Shown one piece after another: positions 1 to 11,478 of a stretch of 64,000 nucleotides of DNA. The stretch is taken from NCBI GenBank assembly GCA_003008705.1, contig PDUO01000053.1, forward strand, positions 127,891-191,890. Direction: 5' to 3'. Numbering within the stretch: position 1 is the first letter of the stretch; every line of letters begins with the position of its first letter. The DNA is from Pezicula radicicola. Its lineage: Eukaryota > Ascomycota > Leotiomycetes > Helotiales > Dermateaceae. The notes under the pieces were generated by a model. The model was not told the DNA's origin. It was given only the letters and a program-made list of their open reading frames with translations, and did no database searches. A program made the position numbers and the translations under genes.

Positions 1-87
1 GCATCGGGGTGTAATCGTACACTCTTATCCTCACAGCCTTCTAAACATCTAAATTTGCAACCTTGCTATGCGATTTGTCTCTGATTC

Positions 88-558
88 ATGTCTTCGACCC
101 CTACCGACAATGTCCTTGCTTTAATCAAGTGCTACATCCTTCTCTCGAATTCGCTTACAATCACGATGATAAACATCAGCAAAGTAGAAAAAGAATGGAC
201 CAAGGCTATGACTCCACCCCATTCTCCCTATTTCCCATAAGCATTGGTAGATATCTTTCCTATTGGACGAAATTCCATCTCTCGCTCTTTTGTCTCCAAC
301 TCGGACGCCCCTCATCCCGACACTTATGGACTGACCCTCACCATGCACCAACTTCTCTCCACAAATGGCACATTTATCTTGCCATTCGAAAAGGCTTTGG
401 TAAAAGTCGGAGATTCTTCGTGGTATTCCTTCAAATGTTGGGCGGTCCCATGCGCTGAAGGTGGCATTAGCAACACAGCCCCTCAGGAACAGAGCAAGTT
501 CAGTGAAAACCTTATGATGTCTGTGACGCTGTATGTTTATGTTAGCAGAATTATCTAG
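88..558 (+). pseudogene. Possible remnant of an unidentified gene
   Basis: An ATG at 88 opens a reading frame that runs to a TAG at 556-558 with a single in-frame TAA at about 235. The two halves lie in the same phase, so this could be one coding stretch of about 156 codons broken by one nonsense codon. I do not recognise the protein. It lies next to a clearly decayed cullin fragment, which favours a decaying locus. It could equally be chance open frame. Confidence 0.22.
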
Positions 559-772
559 TAAGAAAGGAAATAGTATATCTTGGGAAACTCAAATGCTTAC
601 AGGCCCGGAAATGCTCCTTGTTCTACAGCTCTCATCAAGGCCTATACAGGGTTAATTGTAGTAAGATGTATGAGCGAAGAGGACCTACCAATGGCAGTTT
701 TTAATTCGCCTAGAATCCTGTCCATAGTGGTCAGAAAGAAAGCTGGCTCCGATGTGCATCCGTAGCAAATGG

Positions 773-1577
773 CTACGACGGCCAGAATCCTCTGCCATGC
801 CTTTTCGAGTCTTGTTTGGTCGTAGCCCGGTAGCTTTTCCTCTTGGAGGAGGGGCAGAAGGGCTTGGGCATGAAATAACATTCATTTTGGTAGAATTTTC
901 GACTAGCTTCTAAGAACTCGATTTCGAAGACTGTGAGATACAGCTTCTCAGTCTCATTTTCATCGTCAGTTTCATAGAGGCCTTCCAGCATGTATATGCA
1001 GGAGCGAATGAGATGGTTAATGATCAGATCTCCTTCCCGTTCCATTCTAATTTGGTCTAATATAACGGAATTCAGAATATTGAAAGTAATGAGTTCGGAA
1101 TCCATAGCGACAAGTCGGGAGCGTAGTATGTGATCATGGAAAAGGCCCATCAAAGCCGTGAAGATAGAAGGTTTTTGGTTGAGGCGATCAAAGCACATGA
1201 AGACATCCGTGGTCCTATTCGTGACCGTATTATGACCTTCTCAAGACGCCTTTAAACCCTTTAAAAACTCCTCACCAGCGATACACCGTTCAATTGCTGT
1301 AGTTCCAGATACTCCACCCAGGGTGATGTTAACCAGATTATTCGTAATGAGCTTTCGAATAGCTGGCATAACCTGAGAACCGAACAATTGTTCCTCATAT
1401 TCCTTAACGCGGTCGTACAGTCTATCGCCTTGCTTATTGAGAGCGATCTTGTATGAGGTTTGATGCAGTTGTACGAAAGGGGGCTTGAGGGCGGTCTTCT
1501 CATGGACTGCTTGCAACGCAGACCGTATAATATCCCACATCGCATCGAAGTTGGCGTTTTCGCCTTGTCGCCCAAGA
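773..1577 (-). pseudogene. Cullin-3-like N-terminal fragment, broken
   Basis: The reverse strand encodes a stretch clearly like the N-terminal cullin repeats of fungal cullin-3, the scaffold of CUL3 ubiquitin ligases. Recognisable segments are MWDIIRSALQAVHEKTA, KQGDRLYDRVKEYEEQLF, KPSIFTALMGLFHDHILRS and the helix ILNSVILDQIRMEREGD, followed by MLEGLYETDDENETEKLYL. An in-frame TGA at about 1241-1243 replaces the tryptophan expected after KGLKAS, and the same frame continues beyond it. After about residue 250 the similarity stops, and the C-terminal cullin-homology, RBX1-binding and neddylation regions are absent (a full cullin is about 750-850 residues). A CTATAG acceptor lies at 1578; an ATG at 1741 could belong to a lost first exon. 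I regard this as a truncated second copy, with the functional gene elsewhere. Confidence 0.75.
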
Positions 1578-1741
1578 AGCTATAGAGATGCAGTTAGCTA
1601 TGGTTGTAATTCAAGATTTGGACTTATGAAGGCAACAAGAGGAAGAGGTGAGCTTGGAGTAGAGGGGAAGTACAGGAACTCAAATTCACTTTGATGAATC
1701 GCATAGGCCAATGCCCTATTAAGTGCTTCTGCAGTCGCCAT

Positions 1742-2230
1742 GATTCACAGATCTCAATATCTCCAATATCCAAGCTTTGATTCTTGGAGCTGGTGAAGTC
1801 GTTCAAGACTAGGGGGGAAAAGAGAGAAAGAAATGGTGGGGCGAATCAAAGGAACATACCCTCCTAGGACGTCTTATCTTGCCTCTACCACGCCCAGAAA
1901 ACATCTTTGCGTCCCAGACCCCTCAGTAAAAAAAGAAGAAGAAAAATTTCACCATAGATATTCAGTAAAACGACACAATAATCAATATGTGAATGCTCAT
2001 ATTATTTGCTCGTGGTGGAGTCGCTGGCAAAAAGGCATTGGTCCCGTGCACGCAGAGATCGCACAGAAATATATCGACTCGTTATTGCACAAGAATATAG
2101 ACGGGAATATCAAGACACCATGGGGGATTTCCTGTATGTTGTGCGAAGAGAGAGTGAATGCGAGTGCAAAATTGTTTGTTTCGAGGTTGGGAAAGATCAG
2201 TTATGGAGGATTACCTATTACGAGTATAGC
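1742..2230. other. Intergenic stretch, nothing recognised
   Basis: Open frames here are short, mutually overlapping and resemble no family I know. It would hold the 3' end of the hypothetical gene at 2231-2803 and the 5' side of the cullin remnant. Confidence 0.4.
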
Positions 2231-2803
2231 CTATATTTTTAGGGGAGTAGTGTTGAAGCTATCTTCGCTGTATGGTAGTGGAATTTCAACAGGCACGTCG
2301 ATGCAAGTTCGTCTCGCCGGGTATTCGAGTTCGTGAATTGAGACATTGTCCTCTGCATGTCTCAACGACAGCCCCAATTTACGCCGAAGTCCACGCTCCT
2401 GGACAAGCTGGCAGAACTCTTGTATGAAAGCTTGTTGTCCTGACAAATCTGGTCCTGGCGCTTCCATATACTCGTAGGCTGAAAGATTGCCTTGGTCATC
2501 TACAAAGTAGTGGTGCCCATAGAGAGGTTGATGCTGGAATGCGAGAAGAGGTTCCATGATATTGATGCTGGAATGCTTGGGGACTTCGATCTCTCGAGCA
2601 GAAAAGACCTCGCCCTCTTCAAGGCGGAAGTGTATATAGACGAGCTTGATCCGCACTCTGTCGGAGAGATTATGCTTCTTAAGCAAATGCTTGAGATCAG
2701 CGATGTCGGCCGAGTTGGCCTCTGGAACGTCGAAGACATCGCGGATGTTGGGGAGTGTATTGTAGACAGCCGCAGGCAGGATGTCGTTCTTGATCACTGC
2801 CAT
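2231..2803 (-). CDS. Hypothetical protein
   Basis: Uninterrupted frame of about 190 residues starting at the ATG at 2803; the open frame extends a few codons upstream but without an ATG. The protein is polar, with no signal peptide or membrane span, and contains a helical segment (DIADLKHLLKKHNLSDRVRIKL) and a block ending LLAFQHQPLYGHHYFVDDQG. Amino-acid usage looks protein-like throughout and no stop interrupts it. I do not recognise the family and assign no function. An upstream exon is possible because the frame stays open on the 5' side. Confidence 0.5.
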   Translation of the reverse strand: MAVIKNDILPAAVYNTLPNIRDVFDVPEANSADIADLKHLLKKHNLSDRVRIKLVYIHFRLEEGEVFSAREIEVPKHSSINIMEPLLAFQHQPLYGHHYFVDDQGNLSAYEYMEAPGPDLSGQQAFIQEFCQLVQERGLRRKLGLSLRHAEDNVSIHELEYPARRTCIDVPVEIPLPYSEDSFNTTPLKI

Positions 2804-3283
2804 ATTGAACTGGAGAAGAGTCCGCAAGATGAAGAAGAATATGTTTGAGTGGCAAACGAATACACGAGAACTATGTAAAGCGAACTTGAGGTATAGGAGA
2901 CGAGCTAGGTATCTTCATGGCGAAGCAAGACTTGGGATATATGCGTGCCCCGTGGCCCTTCAGGGATTGCTGTGCGGCATCTACTTGGAAAATCTGAGTC
3001 TATCGGATAGAGACAGCCACGAGACCGATACAGATCGTGGTCTGTGGGACAGAAAATTCAAGAGCGAGAAATTCGACTTGCAGCATTTTGTTACACTTAG
3101 AGCGAGGTAAAGATAGCTGTGTTCGATATAGTTCGACGCCACAGGAAATCCAATATCGAGAAGTTCAACTTGCAGCATTTCGTTGGATATAATACAATGG
3201 ACCGAGAAACCAACAACGCCGAAAGGCTCGACTTGTAGTAGTGGTTGGCGTCTGCCTGTCCAGCTTCGACCGCGACTACCTAC
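2804..3283. other. Intergenic stretch with short direct repeats
   Basis: No gene seen. The segment repeats related phrases such as CGAGAAATTCGACTTGCAGCA (about 3064-3084), GAGAAGTTCAACTTGCAGCA (about 3158-3177) and AAAGGCTCGACTTGTAG (about 3221-3237), giving three degenerate copies of one short unit. It is probably the promoter side of the FunK1 locus. Confidence 0.35.
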
Positions 3284-5078
3284 ATGACTTCAACTTCAAC
3301 TTCAACCTCACGGGTCTCCTTAGTCGTGACCACAACAATTACACCGATGGCGTGCCAGGATCCCGTCGTTGGCGCTTCACTCGAAGGGTCGGTATATCGC
3401 AATGCTCCAGGCTACGATGCAAAGTATTTTGCCAAGTCATTCCAACAAACGGTCATGAATCTTCCGCCAACTCCTGCACAGTCTCCGTTGGAGCTATTGA
3501 CGTGGCTGGACGACTTCCAATGTCAACAACACGGCACCGCCCACAACAGCTTCGTTCTTCATAGCATCAAAGGCAAGCCTGAAATGGTCTCTAGCGCACA
3601 ACTAAGCCTCGTCAGAACTTCTACCTCGAAACTCGAGGGGCTTTGTCCCGATGCAACTATTCTCGTACTAGGTCTGTTTCAGACGGACATCGATTTTTCG
3701 CCGGATGATAAAGCGGTCTTGAGATTCTGTGATCTAGCCGTAAGTGTCTTTGCGGCTCGCCCCGATCGTCGATTCCTGCATGCATTTCTTGTCTACAATT
3801 CTACGATGGAGATGTGGACGTTCGATAGAGCTGGAGCTTACAGTGGCAAAGCATTTGATATCGTGGAAGAACCGCATCGTTTCAGGAATATCCTCGCTGG
3901 GTACATGTCTATGGATGATGATGGACTAGGCTTGAACTCGTTTTTACAAAAAGACGAACAAGGAGTGTTCGTTGAACTCAAGGAACAAAATCTGTCTTCA
4001 GGAAGAAGACTGTCTGTCGACGAAGACGCCTTCATAAAGCAAGACTACCTTGTGGGACCTGGTACAATCTGTTTCAAGGCTCGTATTCCAGACTCCTTAG
4101 ATCAAGAGCTGGTCGTCAAGTTCGCCTGGGGCCAGAGCGAGGTTTCTGCAGAACGGAGAGAATGTTTGGGGCGTTCTCAGACTTGAAGGTTACCAAGACT
4201 TGGGCGGTATTGGACAGCTTAGACAAGGGCTTCAGTTCGGTCAGCCATACGAGTTCTCGCTTCCTCATTCGGTGGCTGAAGACTCGAGTAATCGGGAAAC
4301 ATCGTCAGAAATGGCTGCCGAACTCCCGCCGCTGAGGCAAGCCTTCGGTGATCTCATTGAGCACGAGAAAGGACCGAGGTTCGACAACCTCAAATTTGAG
4401 TGCATCGTCACATCGCCGCTCGGGCGACCACTCGATACTTTCTCCTCATTATCAGAGCTTATGACGGTCTTCCGCGACACTGTCAAAGCACTTCGCTCTT
4501 TATATCTCAAAGCCAACATTCTCCACCGCGATGTCAGCCCGCGCAATATCATCATTGTTCCCAATAAGAATCAAGATCCTAATACTCCCACTGGAATCCT
4601 CATCGACCTAGATATGGCACTAGATCTCTCAAATCCACCAAGTGAACGACTGCTCATAGGCTCAGAGGGATTCATGGCTATTGATATACTGGGCGGTGAT
4701 GATCATACCTATCGTCATGATCTCGAGTCTCTGTTCTATGTCTTATTATGGATGGTGATCTGCCATAACGGCGCCAACTCCGTACAGGTCCCGGCCACAA
4801 GTCATCTTCGCGCGTGGCTCGGCAAAGACTATTCCAATTTGGCGGCCTTTCATAGCAAGAGGAAGGACATGCAGCCGATGGAGTTCTCGAAATGGGCAGA
4901 GGAGGAGTTCACAGAACCTTTCAAACCATACCTCCCTTTGGCAATGATCATTCATCAGCTGTTGTTTCCGATCAGGAACGGGAAGATGTTTATATTCACA
5001 GACGAGGAACCTGAGTCCGCAGAGCAACTATACACAGGAATGATAGCCGCATTCGAACGCTACATAACCGCGTTGTGA
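3284..5078 (+). pseudogene. FunK1-type fungal protein kinase, frameshifted
   Basis: The encoded protein resembles the FunK1 family, a fungus-specific expansion of protein-kinase-like proteins. The N-terminal half reads in one frame to about 4160; the kinase half (from about residue 300) reads in another frame from about 4160 to the stop at 5076. Visible kinase marks are VVKFAWG (ATP-lysine strand), HRDVSPRNI (catalytic loop, HRD intact), LIDLDMAL (DLD in place of DFG) and YRHDLESLFYVLLWM, typical of the family. The join falls between the codons for AERRE and ENVWGV, where some ten residues normally found after the lysine strand are missing. No GT-AG intron explains it, so a small out-of-frame deletion (or sequencing error) is likely. 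The first ATG in frame is 3284; a later one lies at 3347. A TCAACT microrepeat encodes the Thr/Ser run near the N-terminus. Confidence 0.7.
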
Positions 5079-5494
5079 CGGATGGGATGAGTCGATTCTT
5101 GCTACGAGTGGCGAGGTGACGATCTGAAGGGACCTTTTGGTGACAGGAGGCACACACCAACAACAGACCAAGTGAACTGTCTTGTATGCTAAGGCCTTAG
5201 TAGCGTGATGATGAGTTGCGCAGGCGGTAGCCGACTGGTGCGATCGGTTCAAGAGCGGAGACTGGTGAACTTGTTAGTCTGGTGAGATTGCCGCAGGAAA
5301 GTAGTGTATGGCTTAATGGTGGAAGTGCTGGCCAGTGTAGTTCTTTGTTGTATGTTAGCGCCGTACTACATTCTCCGAAGAATGTGCAACATAGTATATA
5401 GTTGAATAGCTGAGCACTTGGTGTAAATCTACATGCAGTATCGCTTCACAGATATCATTTGCTTCACCTAGAGCTGTTATCAACTTTATAGACT
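5079..5494. other. Convergent intergenic region
   Basis: About 415 bp between the 3' ends of the FunK1 locus and the SRPK-like gene. No coding potential seen; it should contain both polyadenylation regions. Confidence 0.4.
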
Positions 5495-7204
5495 TTATTG
5501 ACTCCCAGCTCTATTGACCCCGTCCCTATCTTCAGATAGTTCAGTGACTTCTCTGAACGGAGTCCCATTCCTCACATCATCAAACCATGCATCCGCTACG
5601 ATAGAGTCCATTGAAGGTCGCAGGACTGGATTAATACACAGCATTCTTCGAATCAATCCCAAAAAACTCAAAACTGCTTCTCGAGACCACGGGCCATGAC
5701 ATTTCTCTACAAGTCCATCCCAAAACTCGTCAGGGGACTTCAAGGAGTGTGAGAAACCCACTTTAATGGTAGGTTGATGGAGGGAGGGAAGATGCCAAGT
5801 GTCTGGAAGCGGACCGATTTTCTGCTGGACCTCCCATAGAAAACATTCAGGGCTAACCCGCGCGTTTTCGAACAGTTTTGGGCTGTTTCTGAAAATGAGT
5901 GCAAACATCTGGCAGTCATTAGTCAGAGGACTATGATCATTATGGATAAAACGAACAGTACAAGCTACGGACCAGACATCGCTATGGACGCCCCCTAAGT
6001 CAGAAATGATTCCCCTATTCAACTTATCTGCAGCAAATTCTGGACCTCGAACGTGACACTGAGTTGAAGGTAAAGAAGATGGACAACCCAGGTATGCTAT
6101 CAAATACAAGTCAGTAATGGAAATCAAGATTAGCCTTGCTCAAAGGTGGCGTTACAATTACTGAAATCAATAATCTGTAGTATGGCTGATGATAGAGCAT
6201 TAGCAGGCTTAAGCTCCTCCTGCACATAGTCCCGAAATATTTTTTTGGACACCAAGTACTTCGGATAATAAGAGAAGGAGCACATTGCGCTGTCTTCATC
6301 CGGAACAACTGGGACAATCTTTGGTTGATTGAACATACGCAAATCGCCTATGCCGTTTTGAAAGCGAGGTACTTGCAAGGCAAGGTTGCCGGGATGTAGA
6401 TCTAGAGCCAAAGTTTTTGATGAGTTCGTTTCTACCTACAGCTACTCCTTCCGTCAGATACTGCTTACCTCCATGTGTGATGCCTTTGCTATGCAGGAAA
6501 GAAACGCCCTGTGCAAGCTGGAAGAGAATTGTTTTCATTTCTAGACAGCATGTTTCTTCCTCTTTCAGCTCGTGGAAGGGAATCAGAACGTCGGTGACCA
6601 ATACGGTATATTTTTGCTCGATAATCTCGAAGGAATCCAGGTATGGCATAACATACTTCCGCCCCTTGTGATCGCCCTCACTCCCACCTCCGCTCTGGTG
6701 CTGGCCCACCGTGGTATAGGTGCTTGCTTGAAGATATTCGTGGAGGTGAAGCTCGTTCTTCCCTCTTGCGGCAAGGAACTTGAGCGCTACATGTTTGCCA
6801 CTGTAGAGAGGTAAATATAGAGATTAGCCAAGATCTCAGACTTGGTGAGCGTGCAGAAGGAATGAGGCTTACTGATTGCGCAGATCGACTGCAAGCCAGA
6901 CAGTAGAGTAGGATCCATGGCCAATCTTAAGCATAACGCGGTATCGTTGTTCGTAGAGGTCGCCGAGATGCACAGGAAAGGACGCTGCATCCCTATAACG
7001 AGCGAGGCTCTCGGCATCAATGCTGTAGAGCGGGTAGAAAGAATTAAGATTATTTGGATTTAAGTCATCCTCAGATTGTTGTTGATCATCATTGTTATAG
7101 TTGTCGTCGCAGTTTGAGGAAGCGTGAGATCTAGTGCTTTGATCTCCTGCATATAGAAGGCTGAACGCGATCTTAGATGTCTGGTGCAACGTGTCTGTTG
7201 CCAT
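5495..7204 (-). CDS. SRPK-like serine/threonine protein kinase
   Basis: Four exons (complement of 6873-7204, 6469-6800, 6135-6401, 5495-6096) give 510 residues. The N-terminus has the SRPK hallmark ARYRDAASFPVHLGDLYEQRYRV, leading into the glycine loop IGHGSYSTVW; after intron 1 comes HVALKF with the ATP-anchoring lysine. The catalytic loop reads THGDLHPGN, with glycine in place of the arginine of HRD, as in many fungal SRPK-like kinases. The metal-binding motif reads DFS instead of DFG. RGPE replaces the usual RAPE in the activation segment, and the C-lobe ends with INPVLRPSMDSIVADAWF. SRPKs phosphorylate SR-type splicing proteins, but this divergent paralogue cannot be given that substrate. 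The third intron appears to use a GC donor (GC-AG). Exons sum to a multiple of three. The predicted start ATG is at 7204. Confidence 0.82.
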
Positions 7205-7376
7205 ATTTGACCACTCAAGCCCTCAATCCCCCTTCAGCTTCTGGCGGTCGCGTTGACTGGAGAGCCATGAACAACAACAATACTTGCATCGTTGATGAGA
7301 GAGAGACAAAACTTTGGGTCTACGTAGAGGGGAAAGTGGTATAGCCATGGCTTAACCAGAATGGGAAAGGCCGATA

Positions 7377-7663
7377 CGGAGGTCACGGCAAAAAGTCATG
7401 AGACTATAGGCCATATACCCTGTAGTCGCTAAATATGCACGCTGTGGCTGGTCAACGAGAGCCTGTAGGGCTAGACAACGCCCTGGAAATAATACCCTAG
7501 CAAAAGGCTACGGGACTCTGGTTTATTCCCGGGGCACAGAAGCCTGTAGCACCCCCTGTACTCGCTAAATAGTCACGCTGTGGCTAGGCAACGGGAGCCC
7601 CTGTATTAATTATTCTATAGGGTACGTACCCTATAGTCTCATGACTTTTTACCGTAACCTCTG
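7377..7663. mobile_element. MITE-like element with 33-bp inverted repeats
   Basis: The left end (7377-7409) and right end (7631-7663) are inverted copies differing at three of 33 positions; both contain GGCAAAAAGTCATGAGAC or GGTAAAAAGTCATGAGAC. Inside, two direct copies of a roughly 44-bp unit (about 7420-7463 and 7556-7599, sharing CGCTGTGGCT) stand 136 bp apart. There is no coding capacity. The flanks are GATA and TCTA, so a target-site duplication is not evident. Length, terminal repeats and lack of genes fit a non-autonomous DNA transposon; I cannot assign a superfamily. Confidence 0.7.
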
Positions 7664-8100
7664 TCTACAACAGAGATATTTATTTACTTATATATTTTCT
7701 CGCAATTTTTATTGTTTATAAGTATCGGGTTAACTACTTTTAGTTTTTATCTACTTGATATCTGGTACTTACGGTATAGGTATATTTTACGTTAATTACT
7801 TTCATCATTCGCTCGCTGTATTCACTACGTCTACTTACTCTCTTTCAACCGACACTAAAATGATTACTTTTATCTATTTAATATCTTCCCTCCCCGTCTT
7901 CCCGTATTTTCTTTTCTACTTTGTGTACTCTTAGTTTACTACCTTTTCGGATTCACTATTTACTATTTCCGTTTCCAGTATTTTCTGTTTTACTCCGTTT
8001 ATTCTTTGGCTATCCCATTTCAACACTAATTATACACATCGTATCCTTCTGAATCCTCTCTTCAGAACCCCAAAACTCGGGGCTAAACCTTCTTATTCCG
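7664..8100. other. AT- and pyrimidine-rich spacer
   Basis: Low-complexity, T-rich sequence with many TATT and TTTACT phrases immediately right of the MITE. No gene, RNA or repeat family recognised. Confidence 0.4.
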
Positions 8101-8159
8101 GAAAATGTCAGCCCTTTCATCAACCTCAAATTAGAGAATATACCGGCTCAAGAATCCTG

Positions 8160-8752
8160 CTTCCAATAGTCAGGGACCTGTTCAAGTAACAGTCAACGGA
8201 AACAAGGAGTATCTTAAGGAGATTACGAAAGATGAAGCCTCATTGATGGTGATCAATAGCTTTCTTGTAACTCTTAACTCGAACATATTAGTAAGCCTTC
8301 TTAAGTTCTATATCCAGTCAAATACCTCCCAGCTTATTACATAAGGGTAATAATACCAAATATAGCGGAGATAAAAACAAAGCGAGGCTTCAGAATCTCT
8401 TAATTGACAAACTCAATCAAATCAAGGTTATCGACCTTCAGTAAGTTACCAGGCTGCTGTTAACATGCCTATATCAGTCTGACATGATATTTCAAGGGCC
8501 CACAACCACAGTAGCGAAACCACAACTAAAACCAAAGATGCTAATGCTCATATCACAATCAATGTCATGTCAGATGGTGACAGGAATGTAGCCACCGTCC
8601 ACCTGTATGAGAAGGATTTCGTCCCAGGCAGCGGCCTAGAAGTATATTGCATCGTCCGGGGATCGAGAAAATGCAACACCGAGTACTTGAACGGTATTAA
8701 GAATTCTTTGCAAGATGATACATGTTCTCATGAGCTTCCCGATGGAATATGA
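8160..8752 (+). other. Possible small gene or remnant, unrecognised
   Basis: Two protein-like open stretches lie in order on the + strand: about 8172-8343 (begins NSQGPVQVTVNGNKEY) and about 8496-8752 (ends HLYEKDFVPGSGLEVY to a TGA at 8750). Both are rich in Asn, Thr and Lys, and an AG acceptor precedes the second. They could be two exons of a small protein or pieces of a decayed one. No convincing start codon joins them and I do not recognise the family. Confidence 0.25.
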
Positions 8753-9871
8753 CTTGGTGGATGAATTTTGGATCTTGGAGCTATCCTTCCTCTGCTTTTT
8801 CCACCTTTTTTTTTGGCTACAGTATATCATAGCTAAGTCATATCTATTGCTGTAATTCCAAATTACCTTTTCATAACCAATAAAGACTGTTTTTGATGTT
8901 GCTATTACCTAAGAGGTTTGTATAATTAGTCCTGTCACTTGTCTAAGGCTACTGTTACAGACGACGTGACAAGAACTTTGCCTAGTCATTGGTGTCAGAA
9001 ATTTCTTTCCTTAGGTCAGGCTCTTTGCGCTGTGTGACTGAAACTATAGCGGTTATATCCTTAAATTTGACTGGAGTTTTCTTCTAGAGCTAATATTTGT
9101 CAATCTTTTGGTTAAGCAAGTGGTGGCAGTAGGCAGTAGGTGCTAGAACTGTATCTTGCACGGTGTCTGGTCCCATTACTGCCCTTTTATTCCGTGTAAC
9201 CTTCTACACGATTGTATAATATAAATAAATCGCCGGATTATCATTGTATATCCCCTTACTGTCCCAGTCAGGAAACTGGTATAGCATGAGATCGTTCGTC
9301 TATATCTGTTGCTGACTGGTGTTATCGTATAGATCCTACTTATATGATTCGAAGGGGTCGAGGGAAGGGTCAGGGCTACTCATCGTTACCTTCCGGACAA
9401 GTAGGTATATATAGAGGGAGCTACTACTACTGCAATAGGCTAGATCATCCAATCCTATGTCTTCATAAGTACTTCAGTAGGTCATTAGAACAGCACCTTC
9501 GCAGATCGTAACTTGCCAATAAGCGCACCCCAGCAGTGTACGTCAAAATGACTGTTCGATCCTGTGCCATCATAAGTAGGTCGCTGGAAACGTCGTGTTA
9601 GTTAGCTATGGTTTACCTACCGAAGTATACCCTGAGTTTATTTATTTTACGATCAGGTCATCCAATCCACATCGAACGACGAGCCCATCTGCATCACCTT
9701 ACACCCATTCCGTGAATCCACTTCGTTTGCCCGCTCACTCCCAAAAGATTATAAACCAGATATTTCTCCAGTAGATTAACCAGAAGGTCGGAGTATTCGG
9801 AGTTTCCTCGTGGATTCCGTCGTTGGAGCCTGTCGTGCTAGTTGTTTGGGTAGAATGTCGTCATCAAACCA
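8753..9871. other. Long intergenic stretch without genes
   Basis: More than 1.1 kb with frequent stops in all frames and no recognisable repeat or RNA gene. Confidence 0.4.
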
Positions 9872-9983
9872 ATGTGCTCCCTGGGTTTTGCACAACCCCC
9901 CCTCGTCAATCACTACTTAAGGGACCTGACGCGACAGTGTAATTATATTGAATCCCTCGGATCTCATCGATTAAGTTGGTATT

Positions 9984-10220
9984 GTGGCTCTTTGGCGATG
10001 CCTTCGCAATGTACCAGGCCTCCAGGGAGTTTCAGGTGGAGGTATCGTATGCTACTGTCGATTGAGCGCTTTGTGCATAGCGCTTGTGTTCTTCGCATTA
10101 TTAGAACTTCTAGCCTTTCCCAGAGCAAAAATCAAAGAGATAGAGAAACAGAAGCTGGTATTGGGAGATGAGGAGGAAACGCGCTCGACGCGGTCCCCAA
10201 AAGAAGTAACCTTACCGTAG
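9984..10220 (+). other. Short open frame with a membrane-like segment, possible relic
   Basis: A 78-codon frame from the ATG at 9984 encodes GLQGVSGGGIVCYC followed by a hydrophobic stretch LCIALVFFALLELLAF and a charged tail KIKEIEKQKLVLGDEEE. The glycine motif faintly recalls the QGxGGGG segment of 14-helix MFS transporters and the tail resembles cytosolic transporter ends. Too short and too weak to name; it may be a deletion relic of a transporter gene. Confidence 0.2.
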
Positions 10221-10463
10221 CAACTGATCAGCATCTTCTTCACCGCCCGGCAAAGTTCTCCTCAGATATCAACTCACTTCACTTCACTTCATCTCAAGAT
10301 TCAACAGACCTCACAAACATCTTGCGCCTACCTTCTTACCGATCGCACCCGAGATTGGAATGTTTGTTTTACCTATCTAGCAATGTTTACTGTGTTTCTT
10401 CGTGGTCACGGAACAGATCACCCCAACGGCTATGATCCACCATCGATCACCGCTGAACTACAT

Positions 10464-11478
10464 CTACATGTACCTTCCGCCTGTGCACTCAATGCAAGTT
10501 CCAGTGACATACCCTGAAAGGGGGCTGGCTAGGAAGAGCATTACTCCTGCAGCATCTTCCACCGTCCCAGGTCTTCCCACTGCAATATCGCTCGTATCTC
10601 TCCATTTCTTCGCATTCAGAGGTATGCCAGAAATCATTTCTTGGCCACCGATGACCAGCTTCTCATCCGGATTTGGGGGCTTCGTCATCCTAGTGTCAAT
10701 CCATCCATAGGCTGCCGCATTACAGCGGACTCCATATCTTCGAGGATCAATTAGCTAACATTTTGACTCTCATCTTTTAGGTACTTACCGACCCCACTCT
10801 GCTGCCACAGTCTTCGTCAATCCTATTATTCCAGCTTTTGCAGTAGCATAGTTAATCTGGCCCATTGCCCCATGCAACCCAGATGTTGAAGACACATTTA
10901 TGACCGTCTTGGTCATGGCTCTATTTGCTGGATCCATCCAGTGATTGGCTAGAGCTCGGATCATCCGAAATGGAGTATAATTATGAATTTTCATGACGAT
11001 GTCAAACTTTTCTTCTGTCATTTTGTGGATGGCTGCATCATTCAGGAAACCTAGGTGCCTAGTCAGCCAAGGGGCTGGCAATTACTCAAGAACTTCCCAT
11101 ACCTGCATTGTTGATGAGTATATTAATTCTTCCAAATCTTTCGATGACTACTTTGATGAGCCGCGGAGGGAATTCTACATCGAGAACGTTCCCACAATAA
11201 CAAAATGCATCATAGCCTGCTGCTTGGAGCTCTTTGACTGCTACATTCGCCTTCGTTTCATCAAGATCGTTGATGGCAATTTTGGCTCCCCTTGAAGCGA
11301 GCAGTTCAGCCGCAGCTCTTCCGATTCCTATACAGTCCTGAATTAGAAATGTTTCCTTTACGGTACTTGGAAATGTACCTTGTGCGGCTCCAGTAATCAA
11401 AACCACTTGCCCATCAATACGAGTCAAGTCGGCAGGTGGTGTCAAATGATTGCTAAGTTGAAGAAGGCGGTCTGCCAT
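10464..11478 (-). CDS. SDR1: classical short-chain dehydrogenase/reductase
   Basis: Four exons (complement of 11379-11478, 11103-11327, 10789-11050, 10464-10737) give 286 residues. The Rossmann glycine motif TGAAQGIGRAAA is created across intron 1. NNAG, the catalytic serine (INVSSTSG) and YATAK (YxxxK) are all present, so it should be an active NAD(P)(H)-dependent oxidoreductase. Between NNAG and the catalytic serine it has the long helix seen in SDRs annotated as 3-oxoacyl-ACP or 3-hydroxyacyl-CoA reductases. It ends IECTGGRYM and has no peroxisomal signal. It is divergently transcribed from SDR2 over a 339-bp shared promoter. In this cluster, oxidation of a ring alcohol to the ketone used by a BVMO, or a beta-oxidation step, are both plausible; substrate is unknown. 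Confidence 0.88.

Noticed and set aside
1833..2336. 167-codon + strand frame
   Set aside because: Overlaps the end of the hypothetical gene at 2231-2803 and shows no recognisable family or domain pattern.
10402..10710. + strand frame over the SDR1 3' end
   Set aside because: Antisense to SDR1 exon 4.
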